The position numbers were made by a program, and so were the translations under genes. DNA of 11,890 bases from Bacillota bacterium. Its GTDB lineage: Bacteria; Bacillota_C; Negativicutes; JAEYSJ01. Every line of letters starts with the position of its first letter. The stretch's first letter is position 1. This document shows, one piece after another, positions 1 through 6,859 of this stretch. Under the pieces are notes generated by a model. It was not told the DNA's origin. It saw nothing but the letters and a program-made list of their open reading frames with translations, and did not search any database. The stretch is from assembly GCA_023434855.1 (NCBI GenBank), contig JAEYSJ010000003.1, positions 1-11,890 of the forward strand, written 5' to 3'.

Positions 1-1093
1 CATGTAATAAATGATCATCCGCAAGAAGTAACTCTGTAACACCTTGTTTTTGTAAATATATAAGATAACTATCAAACTCGCTTTCACCCGTAGATACCCA
101 TGGACCTTGTACGAGAGGAATTGTACAAAAATTACACCGAGTATTACAGCCAAACGATGAAAATCCATGCACCAGATATCCATAATCTAATTTTCTTTCA
201 CCTGAAGAATGATATCTACCGCTATATAACCCCAAATCAAGAAACGAAAGATCTGGACATGCAATAGTGGATATATTTGACATAAATGCTCTTTTACGGG
301 TATATTTTATTTGACCATGCCTTCTGTAAGCAATTCCGTTTACATCCTCTATTTCTTGGTGTCCCCTATGAGTCAAAACATCCAATAGTTCTGGAAAAGT
401 AATATCAGTCTGTCCCAGTAATACAAAATCGATTGGAGAATCTAAGAGAGCGTCTTCCGGAAGCCCGTTAACATGAACTCCTCCCATTATAATAGGTATT
501 TCTGGGTTTATTATTTTTACCAAGTCAGCCACTTCTCTAGAATTTCCCCACTGATGACTATACGAACAGCTGATACCAACTAAATCAGGATCATATTTTA
601 TTATTTTATCTTTCAGTACTTCTGGCTTTAATCCGTACAGAATAATCGAGCTACCCTCTGAACTTGTAAAATATTCCTGCTCATTTTTCCAATCTTCAAA
701 CACAGCATCTATAATTTGAACATCATAGCCTGCCTTTTTGGCTGCAGTACCAACTCTTAAAAGTCCTAAAGGTATCCCTGCTCTTTTCATTTCTTCAAGA
801 CAAGTTACTCCTCTTTGCTTGATAGAATCAATAATTTTTTTATCTTGTTCGAGAAATATGCTCCCTTCAGTATTTCTTTTTATATTTTCAAAGATAATAT
901 CCAATGGACGTTTGATTCTGGTATAATACGGAGTTATCAATAAAACTCTTGGTTTTCTGTTTAAAGCCCATGGATTGTAATTTAGCTTAGTTATTGAGTC
1001 TTCTACCAGCCCAGTGGCTAATTTTTGCATAAGATTGCTAGTGAGTTCTCTTCTATTTTTGTCAGGCTTAAGAAATATAGTACGTTTCTGCAT
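1..1093 (-). CDS. B12-binding radical SAM protein, partial (C-terminus beyond window)
   Basis: Reading from ATG at 1091-1093, 364 codons stay open to the window edge, so the gene is cut by the boundary, not truncated. After an N-terminal region (1-45), residues about 48-240 look like a cobalamin-binding Rossmann domain: VLLITPYY, then AAKKAGYDVQIIDA, DPDLVGISCSYS and PIIMGGVHVNGLPEDAL. The radical SAM cluster motif is C316-x3-C320-x2-C323 (GCNTRCNFC); the rest of the barrel is off the edge. The family (known) uses a [4Fe-4S] cluster, SAM and often cobalamin, typically for methylations or ring rearrangements at unactivated carbons. The B12 domain shows no DxHxxG motif, which is usual in this class. 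AAAGGA lies about 9 bases before the ATG. It is the last visible gene of the minus-strand cluster and would probably take electrons from the flavodoxin encoded upstream (inference). Substrate unknown. Confidence 0.93.
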   Translation of the reverse strand, partial: MQKRTIFLKPDKNRRELTSNLMQKLATGLVEDSITKLNYNPWALNRKPRVLLITPYYTRIKRPLDIIFENIKRNTEGSIFLEQDKKIIDSIKQRGVTCLEEMKRAGIPLGLLRVGTAAKKAGYDVQIIDAVFEDWKNEQEYFTSSEGSSIILYGLKPEVLKDKIIKYDPDLVGISCSYSHQWGNSREVADLVKIINPEIPIIMGGVHVNGLPEDALLDSPIDFVLLGQTDITFPELLDVLTHRGHQEIEDVNGIAYRRHGQIKYTRKRAFMSNISTIACPDLSFLDLGLYSGRYHSSGERKLDYGYLVHGFSSFGCNTRCNFCTIPLVQGPWVSTGESEFDSYLIYLQKQGVTELLLADDHLLH

Positions 1094-1259
1094 TATTATA
1101 ATTCCTTTCTTAGAATTATATTGATTCAGAAATAATCTCCGTTTATCGACAGGAAGTATCCACCCTATTGTCTTTAACGGCTAGAACGCTTGTAGAGAAT
1201 GGATATTTTATCAATAAACTTCGAATCACTCATCATACCAAATGTGATTATAAATATTC

Positions 1260-2276
1260 CTAATGCCAACATAGAGGATCCGATTCGAACATGTCCCCTG
1301 TCATTGCGTAAGCAATAGCTCTACACCCATAACATTTGGATTTTTGGGTACACGTAGAACATTTTCCAATTATTTCATTATCTATATTCCTCATAGTTCG
1401 AATAATTGGCGATTCGCGTAAAATAGACATTAAGCTTTTCCATTTTATATTTCCACAATTAACAGGTATGGCTGAGCATGTTTGAACAAACCCTTTTACA
1501 CTCACAAAGCAGCTCATATAATGTTTTCTACACCCACCATCCCCAAAATAAGGAACAGAAGGTTCATAACCTTTTTCAATAGCAATTTTTTCCACTAAAC
1601 TTTTTACTTTTTCCGAGGAAACTTCCAATTCATTATTTACAAGGCCCCTTCCTGTCGGAATGAGTCTTAATAAAAACGGTTGAATGTCATTTTGGTCTGC
1701 CCACTTCCACAATTCTTCTAAATCGTTGTAATTTATCTTGGTAATAACGGCATTGATAGTTAAAGGCATTTCTTTCGTATAGCCTACTTCAATTAAATTT
1801 TTTATAGCTTGAAATGTTTTTTCAAAAGATCCTTTTACTCCAGTTAAATTATCATGAACAGAAGGGTTTAAAGATTCTATACTAATGCAAGGATAAACAT
1901 TATTTTTAAATAATGTTTGTGCAAATTCTTTTGTTATTAGAGTTCCATTCGAAAAAATTTGAGGTAACATATCTTTCGAACGGATGAACTCAACTATCTC
2001 AAAAAATTGCGGATGAATTGTTGGTTCACCTCCGGTTAAAGTGACTGTTCGGGCTCCTAATTCTTTTGCATCGGTAATTACTTGTTTTATCTCTTCAAGT
2101 GTTAACTCATTATCTAATGGCTTTCCTGATGATGAATAACAGAATTTGCATTGTATATTACAATGTTTTGTTATTTCAATATCACAGTTTAGAATTCCGT
2201 TATTGTTTCTTACTTTCTCGATCTCATCCTTAGCATAGTTCCATGCTCCACAAGGAAAATGTCTAACACTTTTCAT
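1260..2276 (-). CDS. Radical SAM/SPASM domain protein
   Basis: A 338-residue protein of full family length. The SAM-binding [4Fe-4S] motif is C39-x3-C43-x2-C46 (CNIQCKFC), followed by the SAM-contacting GGEP at 82-85. The C-terminal SPASM region supplies further cysteines at 249, 256, 267, 274, 306, 309, 315, 318 and 336, in the pattern CSxC..CYGCRAIAYAMTGD..DPLC. This resembles NirJ/AhbD-like and peptide-modifying SPASM enzymes, in which auxiliary clusters help oxidise or crosslink the substrate. GGAGG about 8 bases before the ATG fixes the start. The gene follows the flavodoxin gene after 67 bases and precedes the B12 radical SAM gene by 166 bases, all on one strand, so co-transcription is likely. 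The NirJ/AhbD likeness in the tail could mean a tetrapyrrole or peptide substrate; no heme-biosynthesis genes are visible. Exact reaction unknown. Confidence 0.93.
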   Translation of the reverse strand: MKSVRHFPCGAWNYAKDEIEKVRNNNGILNCDIEITKHCNIQCKFCYSSSGKPLDNELTLEEIKQVITDAKELGARTVTLTGGEPTIHPQFFEIVEFIRSKDMLPQIFSNGTLITKEFAQTLFKNNVYPCISIESLNPSVHDNLTGVKGSFEKTFQAIKNLIEVGYTKEMPLTINAVITKINYNDLEELWKWADQNDIQPFLLRLIPTGRGLVNNELEVSSEKVKSLVEKIAIEKGYEPSVPYFGDGGCRKHYMSCFVSVKGFVQTCSAIPVNCGNIKWKSLMSILRESPIIRTMRNIDNEIIGKCSTCTQKSKCYGCRAIAYAMTGDMFESDPLCWH

Positions 2277-2343
2277 ATTTGATCCTCCACACCATAATGT
2301 TTTTACAAAAAATGTCCCTAACTCCTTTCCAAATTTATATTTA

Positions 2344-2880
2344 TTATTGAGTATTTAATCCTTTTAAAATATCTAATGTTTCTTGATGTATGATTTGTAA
2401 GTCATTTTGGTTTGGTCTATCTGAGATGTCTCCTAATCTTCCAAATTTTATTCCTTCTTCCCAACCACGAATATTTCCCACTGTATACCATTCATCCAAT
2501 ATACAGAACCCTAAATGCTCAAAAAATTGTGCCATATACTTTCCGGCAGTATAAGCCTCATTAATTCCAGTATGGATACCAGCATAAGTACAAAAAACAA
2601 CCGCATATTTACCATAACGTTTAGGTGCTCTTAGTTGCCTATTGCAATATTTACTCATACTATTTTTTATGTATTTCATTACTTGTTCCGGAGGAAGCAT
2701 ATTATATGATGGTGCTCCGAAAAAAACCAAATCAAATTCATATAAGTCGATAATCAAGTCTTCATTGATTTCCACAATATTTACAGATATATCATTTTCA
2801 AGAAGAGTCATTTCTATTGTTTTAGCTACTTTTTTGGTATTTCCACCTGAACTCCAATATAATATTAAACTTTTTATCAT
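2344..2880 (-). CDS. Flavodoxin family protein
   Basis: A 178-residue flavodoxin-like protein. The phosphate-binding loop is YWSSGGNTKKVAKTI (residues 8-22), a variant of the usual T/S-x-T-G-x-T. The flavin-stacking loops are FFGAPSYNMLPPEQ (53-66) and VFCTYAGIHTGINEAY (95-110). Strands alternate with helices as in the flavodoxin fold, and there is no N-terminal signal, so it is cytosolic. Flavodoxins carry one electron at low potential; here, encoded beside two radical SAM enzymes, it is probably their reductant (inference). AAGGAAGG eight bases before the ATG is a strong ribosome binding site. A 30-codon micro-ORF (2880-2972) ends in TAATG, sharing one base with this start, so translational coupling is possible. 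The alternative, an NAD(P)H-dependent FMN reductase of the same fold, cannot be excluded. Confidence 0.9.
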   Translation of the reverse strand: MIKSLILYWSSGGNTKKVAKTIEMTLLENDISVNIVEINEDLIIDLYEFDLVFFGAPSYNMLPPEQVMKYIKNSMSKYCNRQLRAPKRYGKYAVVFCTYAGIHTGINEAYTAGKYMAQFFEHLGFCILDEWYTVGNIRGWEEGIKFGRLGDISDRPNQNDLQIIHQETLDILKGLNTQ

Positions 2881-3223
2881 TAATTGACCTTCCTTGCATA
2901 CAGATTAGATGGTCTGTTATATATTGTTTTTAGCGTATTTACTCTAAAGGAGGTACTCCTTACTGCAAACATGGAATTGAAAACCCGTCACAAATACAAA
3001 TTCCAATCACACTTACCAATTAGCCAAAGATTTTTTATTTGGCAATTTCAATTGATGTTCCAAATAATGCTTAGACATCTGATATCACGTACCGGGATGA
3101 TTCGCAATAATGCTACAAAACACTCGGAGAACCAAGCGCAAAAGGTGTACGTTTAGCTTAATGTCTAATACGGGGGGAAACCACTTAAAAATTAATTAAA
3201 TTTAAACCACCACGGATTAAGAA
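2881..3223. other. Intergenic stretch with micro-ORFs, no confident gene
   Basis: This gap of 343 bases lies between the ubiquitin-like gene and the flavodoxin gene. On the minus strand I see three short open frames: 11 codons at 3192-3227, starting ATGA across the upstream stop; 21 codons at 3013-3078, reading MSKHYLEHQ... to ...SLANW; and 30 codons at 2880-2972, touching the flavodoxin start. None has a well-spaced ribosome binding site, so none is called as a gene. On the plus strand a 90-codon frame (2884-3156) starts at TTG with no family resemblance and is probably chance. A perfect palindrome lies at 2947-2961. The stretch could hold an internal promoter, decayed sequence or an unannotated peptide gene. 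Confidence 0.5.
2947..2961. promoter_or_regulatory. Perfect 6-bp inverted repeat AAGGAGgtaCTCCTT
   Basis: The arms are perfectly complementary around a 3-base centre. In the minus-strand transcript the left arm is a Shine-Dalgarno-like AAGGAG and the right arm an anti-Shine-Dalgarno CCTCCTT, so the RNA could fold on itself. It lies about 70 bases before the flavodoxin start and could be an operator or an RNA element. No function can be assigned from sequence alone. Confidence 0.35.
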
Positions 3224-3502
3224 TCATCCTCCTGCAATTGGTGTCATTATAGCTATTTCATCACCATCCGCTAAAGGCATAGGATCATCTACTTCTAGTT
3301 TTCTATTATTAACAAAAATCGCGATGATCTTATTTATACTTCCATCATGATCAATAATAATACTTCTAAGCCCTTTATATCGTTGGCACAAATTATTGAT
3401 GATGAACTCTTGTACTGTAACCACCTCGTTAATATTAATTACTTCTTTTGATTTTCCTATTACTTTTTTGACTTTCGTCATATAGACTAATGAGATATTC
3501 AT
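3224..3502 (-). CDS. MoaD/ThiS-like ubiquitin-fold sulfur carrier ending in Gly-Gly
   Basis: A 92-residue protein with the beta-grasp pattern of MoaD/ThiS: an N-terminal strand, VVTVQEFIINNLCQRYKGL (helix), IIAIFVNNRKLE, then PLADGDEIAIMTPIAGG. The last two residues are Gly-Gly, the group that a ThiF/MoeB-type E1 adenylates and usually converts to a thiocarboxylate. Because the tail is already exposed, no protease is needed to mature it, unlike carriers with extra residues. Its neighbours are an E1 and a JAMM protein, giving a complete carrier-activation-cleavage set. ATG at 3500-3502 directly follows an in-frame stop, so the start cannot lie further upstream; a second ATG seven codons in is possible. 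Neither has a close ribosome binding site; the nearest strong one is about 50 bases up, across a possible hairpin. It could serve a molybdopterin/tungstopterin, thiazole or specialised sulfur-transfer route; the context favours a specialised one. Confidence 0.88.
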   Translation of the reverse strand: MNISLVYMTKVKKVIGKSKEVININEVVTVQEFIINNLCQRYKGLRSIIIDHDGSINKIIAIFVNNRKLEVDDPMPLADGDEIAIMTPIAGG

Positions 3503-3560
3503 TTAATTATGTAGACGCGGTTTATCTGGTTTTAACCAAGAGAAGCGTCGTTCCTCCTTT
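3503..3560 (-). promoter_or_regulatory. Distant Shine-Dalgarno plus leader hairpin before the ubiquitin-like gene
   Basis: On the minus strand AAAGGAGGAA (3551-3560) is the best ribosome binding site near the gene, but it lies about 50 bases from the ATG. Between them GACGC (3545-3549) can pair with GCGTC (3514-3518), and inside this TGGTT (34-38 of 35xx) pairs with AACCA (27-31) around a 2-base loop. Folding would bring the site to about 14 bases from the ATG. Whether this controls translation is inference; the stems are short. Confidence 0.3.
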
Positions 3561-3658
3561 GTATTAAAATTCTATTTGCTTATATCTATGTGAATATAAT
3601 TTAGATCAACTTTAGTACTTTTCTGATTATTCCCTAGTTTTATTTTACTTTAATTAGA

Positions 3659-4204
3659 TTAAACTATCTTAATTTGAACTTCTTTATTTAAACAGCCTTC
3701 GTAAAATGCTCTTATTTTTAGTTTTAGTGGGTCAGTAGCTTCAACTATAAACATAAATAATTCGGTATCTTTGGCCAAATATGTATCTAATTTAGAAGGT
3801 AATTCCCACAAGGCCACTTCCTTCAATATCATTAAAGCCATATGATGCATATGATAGGTACCAACTAATTGTAGATTATTTTTTTCAAAAGAGTCGATAA
3901 TCGTTTTTGATTCAAAAGGATCGGCAAACCATGCCCGTTCTTCATTGGGAATAGTAGTGGGTAGTGCATACATATTAAGTGCATCATCCATATACTTTTT
4001 TGTGGGACCATCTTTTGCTCTGTGATTTATTATCAGCGGGGCAACTTGTTCTATATATAAACCTTGTTCGCATATTTTGCCCCCAATGAAACCATATGCT
4101 TGTTGTTGTGCAAGTTCTTTACAATCGAGTTTGAACAGACAATGTTTAATTACTTCATTATATTTTTCTTTGGGGAATATAATTTCATTGATTATTTCTT
4201 CCAT
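3659..4204 (-). CDS. JAMM/MPN (Mov34-type) metalloprotease-like protein with altered active site
   Basis: Counting from ATG at 4202-4204 the protein has 181 residues; a GTG five codons upstream is possible, but GAGGTGG is correctly spaced only for the ATG. AYGFIGGK (36-43) aligns with the first JAMM strand; LVGTYHMHHM (113-122) gives the HxH zinc pair H118/H120; LPSKLD (135-140) gives the SxxD element. This family cleaves isopeptide or thioester-type conjugates of ubiquitin-like proteins (Mec, QbsD, AfJAMM). Two oddities: the catalytic Glu seems replaced by Gln35 (QAYG where the family has E-A-C-G), and about 16 residues rather than about 6 separate HxH from PSxxD. The gene lies only 16 bases after the E1 stop, so the two are surely co-expressed. 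It may be a low-activity or binding-only relative, or use another residue as base. Confidence 0.8.
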   Translation of the reverse strand: MEEIINEIIFPKEKYNEVIKHCLFKLDCKELAQQQAYGFIGGKICEQGLYIEQVAPLIINHRAKDGPTKKYMDDALNMYALPTTIPNEERAWFADPFESKTIIDSFEKNNLQLVGTYHMHHMALMILKEVALWELPSKLDTYLAKDTELFMFIVEATDPLKLKIRAFYEGCLNKEVQIKIV

Positions 4205-4220
4205 GTCTAATATTTCCACC

Positions 4221-5351
4221 TCAATAGACTGATTTGTTTAAAGGAAGTTTGTTATTACACCATTCTGTTAAACCGCCATCCAAATTAACTATTTGTTTAT
4301 AACCTCTTGCATATAATGCTTTCGCGGCCAACATACTACGATACCCATTATTACTGAATATTACTATCTTTTTATTTTTATATTGCTCTATTTTGTCTAA
4401 ATGATCCCAAAATTCATTAATAGGGAGATTTATAGAACCCTCAATACTAATAGCCGAGTATTCACATCGATCTCTGACATCTAAAAGAAAGAATTCTTCA
4501 GCTCTTTTCAATGCGTTATTTACTTCAAAACATGATATTTTATTAACGGCCTCTATTTCAGGCTCATTATTACATATTCGGGAATAATTAGATAATTTTC
4601 TCATGGTAGCATTTGAACCACAAATTGGACAGTCCATTTTTTTTATAAGTTCTACTTCTTTTAGTTGCATATTTAAAGCATCGTATAAGAGTATTCGTCC
4701 AATAGCAGGATTTCCCACTTTGCAAATTAATTTAATTACTTCTGTAGCTTGAATTGCTCCAATAACTCCAGGTAATGTACCTAAAACACCTAGCTCTAAA
4801 CTACCAGGAACAAGTTCCGGCTCTGGGGTAGAATATAAACATCTGTAACATGGACCTCCTTTCGCACCAAATACCGTTACCTGTCCTTCGAAATTGTAAA
4901 TACTACCAAATACATATGTTTTCCCAAGTAAAACACATGCATCATTGATTAAGAAGCGTGTTGCTAAATTATCTGTTGCATCTACAATATAATCAAAATT
5001 GCTAACAATTTTTAAAATATTATCAGAATTTAGTACTTCGTTGTATATAATTACGTTTATATCCGGATTTATCTCTTTAACTCTTTTAGTTGCAATTAAG
5101 GCTTTTGGTAAACCAATATCCGAAGTTCCATAAAGAACTTGCCTTTGTAAGTTACTTAAATCAACTATATCGAACTCAGCTATTCCTAATGTTCCGATAC
5201 CAGCAGCTGCAAGATAAATAATTATTGGTGATCCTAACCCTCCAGCTCCTATAACAAGTACCTTTGCAGTTAATAATTTTTCTTGCCCTTCTACTCCTAT
5301 CTCTGAAAGTAATATATGGCGATTAAAGCGTCTATATTGGTTTTCATTCAT
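4221..5351 (-). CDS. ThiF/MoeB-type E1 adenylyltransferase with C-terminal rhodanese domain
   Basis: Start taken at ATG 5349-5351 (MNENQYRRFNRHILL), where GGGGTGG is well spaced; an ATG six codons earlier (5369) is the alternative. The 376 residues hold an E1 domain (about 1-250) with nucleotide loop GAGGLG (35-40), DIVDLSNLQRQ (61-71), VDATDN and zinc pairs C168/C171 and C241/C244. A rhodanese domain follows (about 275-372: LLDVRDRCEYS, INLPINEF, LDGGLTEW). Such proteins adenylate the Gly-Gly tail of MoaD/ThiS-like carriers and pass sulfur to it. Here the usual E1 cysteine (SCAEAGVLG in relatives) is Ser184 (GSLELGVLG), and the rhodanese Cys (CxxGxRS) is Ser333 (SNNGYRS). Both are plain AGT codons in an otherwise intact gene. 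Adenylation should survive; sulfur relay by this protein is doubtful. First gene of the cluster, followed closely by the JAMM gene. Confidence 0.92.
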   Translation of the reverse strand: MNENQYRRFNRHILLSEIGVEGQEKLLTAKVLVIGAGGLGSPIIIYLAAAGIGTLGIAEFDIVDLSNLQRQVLYGTSDIGLPKALIATKRVKEINPDINVIIYNEVLNSDNILKIVSNFDYIVDATDNLATRFLINDACVLLGKTYVFGSIYNFEGQVTVFGAKGGPCYRCLYSTPEPELVPGSLELGVLGTLPGVIGAIQATEVIKLICKVGNPAIGRILLYDALNMQLKEVELIKKMDCPICGSNATMRKLSNYSRICNNEPEIEAVNKISCFEVNNALKRAEEFFLLDVRDRCEYSAISIEGSINLPINEFWDHLDKIEQYKNKKIVIFSNNGYRSMLAAKALYARGYKQIVNLDGGLTEWCNNKLPLNKSVY

Positions 5352-5659
5352 AATATATATCCACCCCATTTTAAAACGAATCTCCTACCTCGTTGCCCTA
5401 GATATGTCTTCATTTTATGGATATAATATTTTCCGTTTGTTGTTAGTCATAGCAATGGTTTAACAAAGTTTGAGTATAATTAGGACAAATTAAGGAAAAA
5501 TAAATTTTATAGCATCAGAAAGGAAACTTCATAATTGAAAGAACACTCTGCAAATTAAATCAAGAATTAATATTTTGTGATCACTATAAAACCAATAAAA
5601 TCATTACTATGGTTAAATTATTTTTATATCCTCCAAATTTATTTCCGACATTTTTTTAT
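5352..5659. other. Upstream region of the cluster, presumed promoter, no gene
   Basis: These 308 bases are very AT-rich and contain no sizeable reading frame. They lie before the first gene of the minus-strand cluster, so its promoter should be here. On the minus strand TTGTCC (5485-5490 region) followed 17 bases later by TGTTAA, and a separate TATTAT near 5425, are weak candidates; neither is good enough to call. TAGGAG and GGGGTGG just before the E1 start are ribosome binding sites for its two possible starts. Confidence 0.35.
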
Positions 5660-6170
5660 CATATCTTTTTCAAGATGAATTCCCTTCATTAACTCCATGA
5701 AACTATAATAGGTAACATATATTTTTTGGACTGTAGCAATATTAGATAAAGCTATAATTGATTCCCTTCGTTGAAAAAGAAAATCAACAAGTTGTTTTAG
5801 CTTATCTTGTATTTCACCTGACTTTTTATTTTCAAGAGAAAAAATAAAGCCACTATGTTCATAAAGAACAGATTTTGTTGCTCCTCTTATTTCACCTTTT
5901 TCCCACTGATTTTGAGGTATAAAATCAATTCTTTTAGCATTATCTCTAGACCATATTTTTCCGAAACCACTACAAGTTCAACGATATTATCCGGCGATAC
6001 TCCTATCAAAAGCGGTTTTACTTTGTCACTATACTAACATACATAATAAAATAGTATGGCTTATTTTTTACTGGGAAATAAACTTCTGCTTTGTTATCTT
6101 TTTCATTAATAAAAACATCTTCAATATATGGTAACCCATCCTTATAAATTATGAATTTTGTGCCCTTAAT
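5660..6170 (-). pseudogene. Frameshifted gene, C-terminal half DUF4279-like
   Basis: Three minus-strand open stretches in different frames read as one protein. The first (6170-6018) contains YKDGLPYIEDVFINE and AEVYFPVKNKPYYF and stops. The second continues KPLLIGVSPDNIVELVVVSEKYGLE. The third (about 5940-5660) reads KRIDFIPQNQWEKGEI and ends with a helical stretch, SGEIQDKLKQLVDFLFQRRE, then YVTYYSFMELMKGIHLEKI. At least two frameshifts are needed to join them and no good start codon remains, so it is a decayed gene. The order, a W in an NxWE-like context followed by a long helix and a short strand, recalls DUF4279 proteins, which often occur as small stand-alone or immunity-like genes. That resemblance is from memory and weak. 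It shows no functional tie to the cluster and marks the edge of the decayed zone. Confidence 0.55.
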
Positions 6171-6339
6171 TTACTCACGAAGTAAATTTACTATATTATG
6201 TACATTTTGTCAATATATACCAATAAAGTTAGACAATTTACATTATTTGTAATATTTTAATAAATATACCATATGCCTTTATATCTTTATGCCAAAAAGC
6301 CGATCAAATAATTAAACCGCAACGCACTCTGCTCATTTC

Positions 6340-6710
6340 TTATCTATTCATTATGTTTACATCGAATTCTTTGATTAGCTCTGCATCTACTATAATTTTT
6401 ATAAACTGCATTGCCTTATATTTTCTCAGAAAATTCTCACTTTGTAATCGCAGTTTCCACTTCTCTATAAAGTAATCCTTATTTTGAACGATTGTATTGA
6501 ATGTGTTTATAAAGACTCGATACAAAACCCCATCATCGGCTCTGTAATATGCTTGTTCTCACAACCTTTTTCTCCTTTTGCCAGATACTTAACGTTGCAC
6601 CGCCAAATAATCCTTCTGTACCTTTCATTCGTACTGTTCCAAACTTTCCTGCCAAAAATCTGACCGCAAGAACTGCAGATGACTATAGCTCTGTTTTCGT
6701 TGCAGCCAAA
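6340..6710 (-). pseudogene. C-terminal remnant of a large serine recombinase (zinc ribbon + tail)
   Basis: In one minus-strand frame the sequence reads NRAIVICSSCGQIFGRK, then RRIIWRC, then GEKGCENKHITE. This is the C-x2-C ... C ... C zinc-ribbon domain of large serine recombinases (resolvase-invertase superfamily), which cut and rejoin DNA for phages and integrative elements. After a frameshift around 6540 the adjacent frame continues GVLYRVFINTFNTIVQNKDYFIEKW and ends FDVNIMNR at 6340, the usual helical region after the ribbon. The N-terminal catalytic resolvase domain and the recombinase domain are absent: upstream (6711-6860) all minus frames are broken. It is therefore a dead fragment, a scar of a lost integrative element or prophage. 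The zinc-ribbon call is strong; the element's identity cannot be told. Confidence 0.75.
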
Positions 6711-6859
6711 TTACCGTCTCAACATGTGTTTTGATAGACCTGCTAATAAAAGCAATGCCTGAACTGAAGATTTTTGAGCAGTGGAAAAAGGGCATAACAA
6801 AATAAGCCACCACTAGAAGGAAAATTGCGCTGGCAGTTGAACAGACGGATCGCAATAAG

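Noticed and set aside
2884..3156. 90-codon plus-strand frame in the gap before the flavodoxin gene
   Set aside because: TTG start, composition unlike a protein of any family I know, opposite to the operon; an inner ATG has AAAGGAGG but 17 bases away.
3192..5351. Microcin C-like system: E1 acting on an 11-residue peptide ending in Asn, like MccB on MccA
   Set aside because: The E1 has a rhodanese domain and sits with a Gly-Gly carrier and a JAMM protein, which fits carrier activation better; the peptide has no usable ribosome site.
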